Shown here piece by piece: positions 12,537 through 23,426 of a stretch of 64,000 bases of DNA. The position numbers and the translations under genes were made by a program. The notes beneath the pieces are model-generated. The model had not been told where the DNA came from. It ran no database searches and saw only the letters and a list, made by a program, of their open reading frames with translations. Within the stretch, counting starts at the first letter, position 1, and each line of letters begins with the position of its first letter. Source of the stretch: Prostheceraeus crozeri (lineage: Eukaryota > Platyhelminthes > Polycladida > Euryleptidae); the NCBI GenBank assembly GCA_907163375.1, contig CAJQUW010002137.1:310001-374000 (forward strand). Direction: 5' to 3'.

Positions 12537-14734
12537 CATAGAGTAAGTATATATAGGTAGAGTGCATGTCAACTCAAAAAAGTATCTGTAGGCTATACAG
12601 TGAAATTTTTTATATCAAAAGATTCAGTTCTTTGCGGAGATTACGTTCCTGCTGTCCAAAAGATTATTTAAACATTTTTTAAAAAGCTAAAAATTTTTCA
12701 AATTATTCCTGTATTCATCATATACTACCGAGATGACGTCCTCTTTATGAGTAGTGTGTATAACAAGTTGGATATCAAAGGAAAGAATATTTGATAATAA
12801 GCATCCTGACCAGGGGCGGTCCGAAAATTAGACGCGGGGTATTCACTGAATACCCACTAGTTTTCTCGAAAAAATCACAAATTATCCTTCAACTGTTGAA
12901 AACTAGTTCTGTGAAGCACAGCTGATTGCTTTCCCGAGATTATCTATATTTAGTCGGCTGAAGGCTAACTCTCTCTGGCTGAAAGCGACGTCTGATAGTG
13001 AATCTCTTTTAGCTGCCTAACTGTGTTCACAGCAGTTCAAAGCTGCCAATTAAATTCGAGCTAGTTCAACGTCAAATCAGAATGCCACCTCTCTCACACG
13101 AAGACAATGATAGTAAACGCGCTGCTGCTTACAGCGTCCCACTATGAGGCGAGAGTTTAACAAGCGTTAATTGATGATGTCGACTTACAATTATGCTTGC
13201 AATGCTGTGATTGCTTGAACGCACTACAATATCCAAATATCGATTAAACCCTCCTCTAGGAGAGATAGAGCAGAAGCTATAACAGATTCTGATTTTGCTT
13301 TCTCGGCTATAATTTCAAGTTTTTAATTCAATTTTCACCGGCATGATTTTATGATTCACTAAATTCATGTTTCATTTCTAGAATGTGAACCCACATTCTA
13401 GAATGATGTGGACCCACATACATCTTTCAAAGTTAAATGAAATCATTGTCTTTGATTATGTGATTTTGCTCTTCCACTGGCAGGTTGCCTGTGATGATCA
13501 CGCTTAAGAAAATACTCTTGAATTTGAGCATGAAAGTAATAGGAACATATCGAATTGCTAATATAACAAACATTGAATCTCCAAGGCTGTCATGACACTG
13601 AGAATCTGTAAAATGCCATCCATAGAGTATATGGATATATAGAGAGTGTAAACTCGAAACAGTATCTGTATACAGTTAAAGTTTTTATATCAAGAGATTC
13701 AGTTCTTTGCCGAGATTGCGTTCATGTGGTCCAAAAATTATTTGAGCAGTTTTGAAAAAAGTCAAAATTTGCCAATTTATATACTACCGAGATGACATTC
13801 CTATCCAAGTAGCATGAAACAAGTTGGATATCAAAAGGAATGAACAATTTATAATAAGCATCCTAACTGTGCGGAAATCAAGCTGATTATCAATTGAATT
13901 TCATGAATTGTATTGTAATGAAAGTCTTCATGAAAAAGTGGCGATATTATTCGTGTTTTCTTGGTTGGAATTTCAAGTTTTTAATTCAATTATCAGCAGC
14001 ATGATTTTATGATTCGATCTCTAAATTCATGTTTCATTTCTAGAATGTAAATAGTGATGTGGACCCATTTACATCGTTCAAAGTTAAATGAAATCATTGT
14101 CTTTGATTATGTCATTCCCCTCTGCCAGTGGCAGGTTGCTGTGATTTTGATCACGTTTGAGAAAATACTCTTGAGGTTGAGGATGAAAGTAATAGGAACC
14201 CATCGAATCGCTAATTAAGCAGACATTAAATCTCCACGGCTGTCATGAGAATCTGTGAAATGCCATCGTTCCTTCTGCATTCTCACCATTCAATCATGAT
14301 CACTCAATTCCGTTGTAATTTCTTCAAAAACTGCAAAGATTTGCACCTCACATTTGGTGACAATACCACCTGTATCTCCCTTGAATTTATTTAACAAAAT
14401 CGAATGTGTATACACATTGGGCATTTAATAAATGCGGACTTGCCACTCTACCTAATATACCTACTCTATGAAGCCACCATTCCTTCTGCATTACTATCAC
14501 AATCATTCAATTCCGTGGTAATTTTTTTCAGAACTGCAAAACTTTGCATGTCTCACGTTTGGTGACAACGCCCAATTGTGCCCAATTGTAGTTCATTTAG
14601 GTAATATATCTAAAATTTCGAATTGTTTTCATTGTGGCCCCTCCTCGAGTACATTTAATAAAATCGAAAGTGTATACACATTGGGGATTTAATAAATGCG
14701 GAGCCACCGCTCTGCCCAATATACATAATCTATG
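12537..14734. mobile_element. TIR element with duplicated 5' and 3' halves
   Basis: A terminal repeat of the form CATAGAGTAnnTATAT occurs at 12537 and 13621, and in inverted form ending at 14470 and 14734. Segment 13621-13870 repeats 12537-12805 at roughly 80-85% identity by eye. Segments 13310-13620 and 13960-14280 repeat each other, and 14281-14470 is repeated by 14471-14734. The layout is therefore two left halves followed by two right halves. No transposase frame is seen. The first left half also holds about 400 extra bases starting CAGGGGCGGTCC, possibly part of another insertion. Confidence 0.6.
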
Positions 14735-15241
14735 GCTCTTGATCTTGTTTTTCCCAACAAATTACGATGGATAAATGTCCACAGCAGTTTGATATAATTA
14801 TGTTTTTCGTTACCCATTTCATCCTCCATGAGCTCCTATCTGCCTAGTTGTTTAAATTTATAAATATTTTACGATGTGAACTTGGTTAGTAATAAAACAA
14901 AGATTTGAAATTTCGATTTGCTCGCCACCGTTATACTTTCAGAAAATATCTCTTGTACGACTTTCAGTGAATTGTGAAGAAATTGAAGCAACTGAAAATT
15001 GGCTGGGTAGTTAATTGCAATTTCTGGTAATCCCCGAGTGTACGGGCGTTAACTCAAAAAATAAAAATTTCGCTTATTTACAATTATGGTGTTTAACTTT
15101 ACATCGAAATTAAAATGTTATCTTCCCTTTTGCATAGTTTCGAAATTAAGCATGCCTGGTGGTCGTCCGAGCGCTCCCCGTGCAATTGTGTGTCCTGATG
15201 AAATTTTGGGAAATGATGCGATCATCCAGGAAACATACAAC

Positions 15242-17012
15242 TGTAACAGATCGAGCTATGAGAGACCCTTAACCCAATTGATTACTACAGTAAGAAACCT
15301 ACCAGTCTCCGTATCACGATCCGGTTACTCCAAGTTCACCACGTCGAATCCTTTATGATGTGGACGAGCACCGGACAGCCACGCGAACGTCACTCGAAGA
15401 TGCGCCTGGTTAGTTATTAACCCTGCCCTACCAGTTACTAGGTATTATAGGTAATACCCTAACTCGAATGAATCTGTGGGTATTACCCAGGTACGTTATA
15501 ACGGTTGTGGGTAGCAGTTGATAAGCTGAAACAGAAGTATCATAAAACCCCAACCTCCTAATTCAGCTGAAATTATGTCTTGCTAACTTCTTACATATGT
15601 CGTAACCCGCAGATGCGACGGCGAAGTTATGCAGGGATGCAAGACTTCCGGATTTCCGGATTTTTGACCAAGATTTCATTGGGTCTCGGGATTCGTTGAA
15701 AAATGCCATAAAAATTAAGGGGGTAACCCCTAGGCCTATACTTTGCAAAAGGCCAAGCAGAGACGTGTACTTCACGCACAAAAAATGAGGAAAGAAACGC
15801 GTCTTGAGCGCTTGAGACTGCTCGCACATAAGCGCAAGGCGAGACCATGATTCGTCCGCTTTTTCTTAAATTTCTTTTACGTGCTTGCTGTGATCAATCT
15901 AATCACGGTACTTGTTTTTTGTAATTTCGCCGTCGCATGACTTCAACAATTGTCAGATGTCAAAATACAACAATCGTCAGATAAGCAAAGTAATGTGGGC
16001 CTAACCAATACAGCCTACACCCATTCCCTATTAAATTCAAAACGTTTTCCTATGATTGTTGGAGCCAAATGCGACGTTTCAGTAATCAACTGAAGGCGTC
16101 ACTGTTCTTCTGTTAAGATTAAATCAAGACCAAGAGGGTATTATTTTTTCTAAAGTGAATTGCAATTTATTGTTGCTTGTAATTTTCATTTGAGGTGACA
16201 ACGAAAAGAAGGACAAAAGTTACTTCATTCAATAAAAGTTACTGAAATTATTGCGACCTTTTGTTTTACAAGTTCACGTGTCATTGGAGCAGGGTGTTCA
16301 TTTGGTCAGAATGCATAGTTTTTTTATACATGTATATGCGGAATGACAGGGACCATGGCTGGGCCACCTTTATCTAAATCATTGAAATTTTAAGTTAGTA
16401 GTAAGTAAAAGGCGCATCCTAGCTCATTTTCCGGATTTTTCATCAATTTGCACTTGCGTCCCTGGTTATGATGCTGCTTACGATTAATTAATTAGCCGCA
16501 AAGGATCATAAACCTATGTCATAAACCTGCGCCACTTGCCTAAAACTTCTTAGTTCAGTTGAGAGCAGTGACTTACCATCAGCCGTATAATTTTAAGAGA
16601 GCAACGTTTTGGTTGACCGCGCACGCTAGCCGCCGTGACCTTTACTCATTGCATTTATAATAAAATGGTACATTCTAACACCAGGAATACTTAATTCATG
16701 TTTATCTTATGTTTGCCTATACTTTTACCCAGAAACCACCCAAAATCCCATAAATCGGAAGCCACCAACACCTTACAATTATGTACAATATATACATGTC
16801 CGTGAAATCCTCAATTATCACTTGAATGTGATATAACTTTGCAACCCTTCACCAGAAAATTGCGCCAATGCTCCCAGATTTGTGAGCAATACCTATATAC
16901 AATTTAGTTCTTCACATCAATAGTAAAAATACCAACACCTATAATTAAAATATTTACGTTAAGTACTAGTTATAAATTTACTACATATAAACAAATAAGC
17001 AACCCTGTTACA
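15242..17012 (-). repeat. Gypsy 3' LTR (holds a hAT insertion)
   Basis: The left LTR, which is the 3' LTR because the element is on the minus strand. It is 1771 bp long including an 833-bp hAT insertion and its 6-bp duplication; without them it is about 932 bp and matches the other LTR almost exactly. Confidence 0.93.
15632..16464. mobile_element. Non-autonomous hAT (6-bp duplication) in the Gypsy 3' LTR
   Basis: An 833-bp element with CAGGGATGCAAG at its left end and the inverted CTTGCGTCCCTG at its right end (one mismatch in 12). The duplication GTTATG lies at 15626-15631 and 16465-16470; the other LTR shows a single GTTATG at the empty site. TCCGGATTTTT words occur near both ends, as in the 19801-23116 hAT, so both belong to one family. 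The open frames inside show no transposase pattern. Confidence 0.85.
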
Positions 17013-17026
17013 TTACTCCCCCCTTA
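17013..17026 (-). promoter_or_regulatory. Gypsy polypurine tract
   Basis: Directly next to the 3' LTR the element strand reads AAGGGGGGAGTAA, the purine-rich primer used for plus-strand DNA synthesis in LTR elements. Confidence 0.7.
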
Positions 17027-17048
17027 CAAATAGAATCGTCCCTCGATT

Positions 17049-19130
17049 CTACGGTCGGAATACTCGATTGAAATTGGCTTCTAAAATGTTGCGGAGATGC
17101 TCTTCGTTGATGTCTCTACGCATGGCGATTTTAGTTATAACTCGATCGGTGGCCGTAGGAACTCTTGCCAGATGTGGGGCATCGGTCTCCACCAGCATCC
17201 TTTCCAGCGGAATGGCCCGAACGGTTTGACTCTTGGCACAGTCTCGGTGACCCATTCCGTTTACGAGAATCGGAGCAATACTAAAATAGAGATTTCGAAA
17301 AAGATCCGCCAGTGAGCGCACTATTTGGCGGTCAACATACGTGCAATGGAGGACGATGATCTGAGCGGCGCTGACATTCCGCAGCAGCTCCTCTGCCAAG
17401 ATGTTGTGGGCAGCTACTTCACCCCACTCCCTCTCTCTGCAGTGAAGGATGAGAGGAAGTGAAAGCTCGTAAGCGAGCTGTGCCTGGTCAGCCAGACACC
17501 GACGTTGGGCCTCCATTGGGACGTTCCACTTGAGATCAATTCCCGTCTCTCCGATCGCCCTGACGTTTAGGCTGGAGTTCACACGTCTACGGAGCCTTGC
17601 CTCCAAAGATGGAGACCAATCTCCAGCATGACGTGGGTGCAACCCAAAAGCCACGACGATGCGGACATTAGGGAAATCATCCTGGAAGTCCGACTCGTCC
17701 CAAACAGAAACTTTGTCCCGTATATCTACTATACACGACATGGCGTTGATGGCGTCCACCATGTCGTCCAAATGCCCCGCAAGGCCAGCAGCGCGACAGC
17801 TGTCGAACAAATGAATATGCGAGTCACCTCGCCAAACGGTTGGGCCTGATGGCAACAGTGGTTCGGGCATTTCCAAACCCTCAGGAGCTGGGCGCTCAAC
17901 TTCGCCCCCCGGATCGCCTCGAGCCATCATATCAGGACGATCCTCTTCAGCGTCTATAGGTAGACCGGCCCCGAGGGGTTCAGCCTGCCCAACCAGCTGA
18001 GGAGGATCCTCTATGATGATTGGCAGTCGCACGTCGTCATCACGCGGAGCACCAACCGGACCTAGTCGAACCCCCCTAGCGACTGTGGGAATTGGATTCC
18101 CTATCACTACTGGGAGGTCCTCCCGAGCCAACGGGTCGATAACCCCACGCGACTCCTCTGCGCTGACGACCAGGACGGCGTCGTCCAGCTGCCCCACCCG
18201 AGAGTCAGAATCCCTCCCCGAGCGCAGGGCCCTTTGTTGCCCTTTTAACTTGCGGACATGTCGCCGTCGATTGGGATGGAGATCACCGGTATCCTCCGGC
18301 AAATCCCCCATACGCATGGCGCATTTCATGAACTGGTGGTGAGGAACTGACCAGCTGGAGCATACTTCGCGCACCCTGTCCTGCAGGGCTGACTGGTGTT
18401 CCGTCGGCGCTATGAGAGCCGCCTGGACGACTGCTCGGGAAAGACATCTGTCTTTCATTCTACGGTTCCAGCCGGCAGGACATTCGGGCAAAGCCCGTCC
18501 TGTTAACAAAAATGTTATTACTTGGTCTCTGGTAGTCTTACCATCTTCTGGTACAGCAGCAGTTGCCATCTGTAAAGAAATATGATTGATCTCGATTTCA
18601 CACATGTCATCGTCCATCATTTCGACAGTGTCACTACTGGTACTGTTAATTCCCGCATCAGGATCAGAGTCTTGTATCATTTCTACTGTGTCTTCTGTTA
18701 CATTACTTTCTATGTCCCCATCCAATTCCGAATCGCAAATCATCTCTGCCGTCTCATCTGTCGCATTACTTTCTACTTCGATATCTGCAGACAATCCTGT
18801 AGGTAATTGTCCTCTTCCCACCTCCCCAACCCGTTGCTGGGAGATAGGAGGTGAACATGGGAATTTCTTTAACCTATCAACATGAGTAACTAAAGTTTTC
18901 CTGCCGCCAATATCTCTGATCTGGTAGGTACTATCTGAGAATCGTCTTTCCACGATCCAGGGACCTACCCAAGGTCTGAAAAATTTCTTTTGTTTGTCCC
19001 TTGGGACAGCAGTTTTGAAATACATTACCAAGTCACCCATCTGGTATTTGCAAGTACTTGTAGTCTTTCTGTCATAGCTTTCCTTTTGCCGTTCCTGCTC
19101 CACTACCGCACATTTTTCACCGTTTCCCAC
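17049..19130 (-). CDS. Gypsy 3' pol region: integrase C-terminus plus TatD-like DNase
   Basis: A 693-codon open stretch of the Gypsy element. Residues about 30-90 form the integrase C-terminal region (GDLVMYFKTAVP, FRPWVGPWIVERR). Residues about 117-180 are acidic with three rough repeats (ETAEMICDSE, DTVEMIQDSD, DTVEMMDDD). Residues about 197-300 form a basic, probably helical stretch, followed by a proline-rich linker. Residues about 437-693 match the TatD metal-dependent hydrolase pattern in order: DSHIHLFD, GLHPRHA, IGETGIDLKW, LPLILHCRE, VLHCTY, MLVETDAPHL and the closing NFNRVFRP. TatD proteins are nucleases of about 260 residues, which fits. The domain's role in the element is unknown. 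Confidence 0.85.
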   Translation of the reverse strand: MGNGEKCAVVEQERQKESYDRKTTSTCKYQMGDLVMYFKTAVPRDKQKKFFRPWVGPWIVERRFSDSTYQIRDIGGRKTLVTHVDRLKKFPCSPPISQQRVGEVGRGQLPTGLSADIEVESNATDETAEMICDSELDGDIESNVTEDTVEMIQDSDPDAGINSTSSDTVEMMDDDMCEIEINHISLQMATAAVPEDGKTTRDQVITFLLTGRALPECPAGWNRRMKDRCLSRAVVQAALIAPTEHQSALQDRVREVCSSWSVPHHQFMKCAMRMGDLPEDTGDLHPNRRRHVRKLKGQQRALRSGRDSDSRVGQLDDAVLVVSAEESRGVIDPLAREDLPVVIGNPIPTVARGVRLGPVGAPRDDDVRLPIIIEDPPQLVGQAEPLGAGLPIDAEEDRPDMMARGDPGGEVERPAPEGLEMPEPLLPSGPTVWRGDSHIHLFDSCRAAGLAGHLDDMVDAINAMSCIVDIRDKVSVWDESDFQDDFPNVRIVVAFGLHPRHAGDWSPSLEARLRRRVNSSLNVRAIGETGIDLKWNVPMEAQRRCLADQAQLAYELSLPLILHCREREWGEVAAHNILAEELLRNVSAAQIIVLHCTYVDRQIVRSLADLFRNLYFSIAPILVNGMGHRDCAKSQTVRAIPLERMLVETDAPHLARVPTATDRVITKIAMRRDINEEHLRNILEANFNRVFRP

Positions 19131-19228
19131 GTCCGCACAAGCTGCTCTTGCAGTTCATAGATATAGTCGGAGGTTTCTCGTTCGACAACAGTGTCTAGAT
19201 CCAGTTCGAAATCGACGGGCATTCTCAT

Positions 19229-19794
19229 CTATCGCCCATAAGTGACGGCCGCAGGAGAGGACCCTGTTGTGCTGTGTGTACTGGACCTATAAGCCCAAAG
19301 GCAGTAGGATAGTGTCAGATCCCATTCCTCTCTCTCTACATCCGCATGGGACAACATTAATTGCTTCAACGTTCGATTGAAACGCTCAACCCCTCCGTTC
19401 CCTTGAGGATGATATGCAGTGGTACGTGACTTCATGGAACCCAAAAAATTACACAACTCTCGAAAAATTTTTGATTCAAATTCTGTCCCCTTATCAGAAT
19501 GAATTCTATCAGGGACTCCATGACGGCAAACCCATTCTCTAAGGAATGCCCCAGCTACCGTAGACGTTTCCTTGTTAGGAAGGGGGATTGCCTCAGCCCA
19601 TTTGGAAAATAAGTCAACCATAGTCAAGACGTAACGATTGCCTCTCTTAGTCTTACGCAGTGGACCTATGAGATCAACTTCAACACATTCCATTGGTCTT
19701 CCGACTACGATTGGCATCATTGGATGTCGCAGTTTTAGAATAGGCCCCTTAAAGGTAACGCATACCTCACATCTGTTCAAACACGTCGTGGTAT
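19229..19794 (-). pseudogene. Gypsy integrase catalytic core
   Basis: Reads MECVEVDLIGPLRKTKRGN, VLTMVDLFSKWAEAIPLP, HSDKGTEFESKIFREL and AYHPQGNGGVERFNRTLKQL, the usual order of a Ty3/Gypsy integrase core. It is separated from the zinc-binding part by the 3.3-kb hAT insertion. Confidence 0.9.
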
Positions 19795-20424
19795 CATGTC
19801 CAGGGTTGCCATACGTCCGGATTGTCCGGATTTTTTGACAGAATCTGCTGAAGTCCGGATTTTTTGTCAAAACCATCAAATTTCCGGATTTTATCGAATC
19901 CATCGTCAGTTATTTCTTTACCCGTTTAAAATCATTCAACTACTTGCTTTGGACTAAAGCTGATTCATCCGTATCATTTTTGCAAACTGCTTTTTTCACA
20001 GACTACTAGGGTCCAATTTGGGTAATTTTATACATGCACTATGCTGTTGTCATAACAGATTACTTCTTGGATTTGCACTGATATATTTTGACTTGTCAAT
20101 GTGTTTGCAAATTGTATTGTATAGAAGAATTCATTCTACCGTAACTGTTCTTCAGAGGCAGCGCGGCCAGAACAATGAAGCTCGGATTTGCATGAATTTC
20201 CATGTTTTGAAATACATGTATATAAACATATTCTTCATTTTTCAGAAAATTTGATCTTATAAGAGTATAACGCCAAATCTAAAGAATTTCTCGATTTCGC
20301 TAATCGTTATCATTTCTCGACGTGACGACCACCATTAATGGATTGATCTGTACTCAATGTATTGTTGCTGTGGAAAAAATGGAAGAACCAGTTTGTAGCC
20401 ATATAAACGTGAATTAAGAAGAGG

Positions 20425-22165
20425 GTGTTTGCCTCAGAAACTGATGCAGCGAAGACGAACAGTGCTTATGTACAGTGCAGGAAAATGTTTCCTAATGATG
20501 TGTCAGCATCAAATTTCTCGTGTGGGAAAACGAAAACAATCTACTTCATCACAAAGGCAGTAGGCCCATATCTGTCGGAGGAACTTTATGCCGCCTTAAG
20601 GTGTGGTTTGTTCACACTTTGCCTAGATGAGACGAACAATTCATCTAGGTACAAGCAGCTCGATTTGACTGCTATTTTCTGGTGCTCCAATCAGCAAAGA
20701 ATCCGTGTAGAATTCCTGACCTCGATTTACATGAAAATAGACCGGAAAGATGTGATAGAGGCTCTTGCAGGAAACCGAGCGCCACCCAAACTTTGTAGTG
20801 CTGAGATAATTCATGCTGAAGCAATGAATTTTCTGAAAATCGTGAACATCTCAGCCAAAAACGTACTTGCCATCGACCGCGACGGGCCGCATGTTATGAC
20901 AGCCTTCATAAAACTGTTCACATCTTCTAATCCGGATGTTATAGACTTTGGTTCTTGCAAGCTACATACATTGCACAACTGCGTGGAAAAAGCTATGGGC
21001 AAACTGAAATTCAAAGTGCTTCAATTTGCACTCGACATGAAGTATTTCTTCAAAGGGCAAGCTCTCAGATCCGAAGAATTCGCTGCTCTGCGAGACGAGC
21101 TGGATTTACCGAACTTGAAACTAATTGATCATTGTGGGACGAGGTTTTTGACCTTACTTCATTTTGTGAATCGAGTTCTCACGCTCCTTGATGCGCTTCG
21201 AACCTATTTCGTCCACTATTTGCCCAAAAAGGATTGGCAGATTTGGTAAAGAATGATCGGTATGAGTGACTTCGCAGCGCATTTGCATCAAAGAAGACAG
21301 ACATCTACCTCCTTTTTCTATCGGAAGCACTTCCCCTATTTCAAGAAATGCAATTATTTTTACAGAGAGACGATCCCATTGGGCCGGAGTATGTGTATAG
21401 AATTTGTGGCATGATGGCTTCTCTAGGCGGATGATTTTTGCTGCCTTCTGTCTGTGAAGACATCGTCAGATTTCAAAGATTTCAACATCAAGCACGGCCC
21501 CTGAAAATCACTCATCAGACGTTGACATTGGCTGCCGAACCGAACGTTTATGTCTGAAAAATTTGCAGTCTGCCGAAATGACCCATTTCAAACTCGAAGC
21601 GAGGGCTTCTTATTTGGAGGCTTTCCACGCAACCATGAGCAATCTCAAACTTGATCAAAAAGAACACATGCGTTTGTGGCGAAAGTTGACATTGCTGTGT
21701 CCACAAAACCGCACGTTTCAGTCGGATAAGGACAAGACAACAAAATTGAAAAACTTGACGTTTCTTGCAGGTCTCATTCCCACAATAAAAGTTGATGACA
21801 TGCAACCATTAATCGAGGAATGGAAACAGCTGGCAATCAACAATGATATTCAGCCACTCAAAGAAGAACGGCTAGATGCTTATTGGAGCAAGATATTCGA
21901 AAAGCATAAATGTCCGCTGATCAAAGTTCTTGTGCAGGCATTGCTTTGTATTCAGCCACACAATGCTGCTGAGGAAAGAGGATTTAGTGTAAATGCAGCT
22001 GTAGTCACAAAGGAGAGAAATCGTCTCCAACCCGAAACTCTGAACGGTATCCGGCGAGTGCGATCTCACTTGAAAAATATCGATGGATTACAACATTTTT
22101 CAGTAACTCAAGTCCCTCATCGACTCAGCTCGAAGCTCATCCCGGCGATACTTCCAATCATATGA
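20425..22165 (+). pseudogene. Broken hAT transposase
   Basis: Open stretches at 20425-21249 and 21563-22165 with interrupted sequence between. The first holds CGLFTLCLDETNNSS and VLAIDRDGPHVM, matching the positions of the catalytic strands of a hAT RNase-H fold, then LHTLHNCVEKAMG. Between the stretches, changing frames still give hAT-like pieces (YLLFLSEALPLFQEMQLFL near 21300). The last stretch ends with HNAAEERGFSVNAAVV, the C-terminal dimerisation motif. At least two frameshifts plus stops inactivate it. The N-terminal zinc finger was not recognised. Confidence 0.8.
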
Positions 22166-22379
22166 GCACGATAGTGCTAGTGATGATGAAGAATCATGAA
22201 AGTAAATTTTTAGACTATTTAAAGAATTGTTTTTGCCAAAGAAGAATTTTTTATCGGATTGTTTTTATGGACAGATTTCAGTGAGCTAGATTGTTTATTC
22301 TTGACGTGTTTTTATTTATAGTGATCATTTGTCTATCAGTGATGTATTATTATATAGACTTGTTTTCTGGTAACGCAAT

Positions 22380-22780
22380 CACAAATGCAACGTTTTATTC
22401 TTTATAGATTTGTTGATTCATAACCCAACCATAGGCGCACTGATGTACTTTTATGAAGATTTGTTTTTTCTGGTAGAGCAATCATAGGCGCACTGATGTA
22501 TTTGTATATAGATTTGTTTTTCTGGTAGCGCAATCATAGGCGCACTGATGTATTTGTATATAGATTTGTTTTTCTGGTAGCGCAATCATAGGCGCACTGA
22601 TGTATTTGTATATAGATTTGTTTTTCTGGTAGCGCAATCATAGGCGCACTGATGTATTTGTATATAGATTTGTTTTTCTGGTAGCGCAATCATAGGCACA
22701 CTGATGTATTCTTTATAGATCTGTTGATTCTTAACACAATCATAGGCGCACTAATGTATATCTTTATAGATTTGTTGATT
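22380..22780. repeat. 52-bp minisatellite in the hAT element
   Basis: A unit containing AATCATAGGCGCACTGATGT recurs at 52-bp spacing (22481, 22533, 22585, 22637, 22689), with more diverged copies on both sides. The central copies are almost identical, so the array expanded recently. Confidence 0.85.
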
Positions 22781-23122
22781 CAATCATAGACGCGTTGATC
22801 AATTTTTATATAGCTTTGTACTGCCGATATTTGTTAAAAGGATTTGTGAAATATTCTCAAGGCTTCTGAGATTTATTGATGTATTTGTTAATTGAATACA
22901 TTGCGGGTTCATAAAAGCTGCGATTTTTCATTCAAAATCACCTGTCATTTATGAATGACGAGGAAAAGAGATACGCATGATATTGATGACAATCTTACGC
23001 ATAATGATTATTTTCCATTCACAGTTATGTATAGAAGGCAATTAATGTTTATATTTACTCTGATGATATAACATTAGAGCGTCCGGATTTTTTTCTGGAC
23101 GAGTTTGGCAACCCTGCATGTC

Positions 23123-23414
23123 TCATGTCTGGCCACCAGAACCTTCCTCGCAGTTTGTGGTAAGTTTTATCACGGCCCAAATGAGAATTGCCCATCCCTG
23201 AGTGACATTGGTTGATAATAGCCATTCGCTCGTCTTTTGGTGGAATTATTTTTTTCTTATCGCCATCTAACCGATATAAGAGACCATCTTCCACAACAAG
23301 AAATTCCCAAAATCGAACAATGTTCTTTATTTCCTGTGAGCATGTTTCCAGTTGTCTAGAAGATGGCTTGTCGGAAGATGGTAAACGAGTTTTCCAGAAC
23401 AGAATTTGCGCCAA
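23123..23414 (-). pseudogene. Gypsy integrase zinc-binding region
   Basis: Reads LLYRLDGDKKKIIPP, CHSGMGNSHLGRDKTYHKL and RGRFWWPDMR, the region between RNase H and the integrase core that carries the HHCC zinc site. The hAT insertion follows directly. Confidence 0.85.
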
Positions 23415-23426
23415 GTCTTGATCAGC

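Larger units (their letters stand above)
19801..23116 (+). mobile_element. hAT element with 6-bp duplication in the Gypsy integrase
   Basis: A 3316-bp element. The ends are CAGGGTTGCCA and TGGCAACCCTG, perfect inverted repeats of 11 bp, each followed inward by GTCCGGATTTTTT. The duplication CATGTC lies at 19795-19800 and 23117-23122. Most hAT elements duplicate 8 bp; this family appears to make 6. It carries a broken transposase on the plus strand and a 52-bp minisatellite near its right end. Confidence 0.88.

Noticed and set aside
17097-18885. Several plus-strand open frames opposite the Gypsy 3' pol region.
   Set aside because: They are shadows of the long minus-strand frame, which carries clear integrase and TatD motifs.
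22429-22760. Regular repeats that could be taken for a CRISPR array.
   Set aside because: The 52-bp units are contiguous without unique spacers and sit inside a eukaryotic hAT element.
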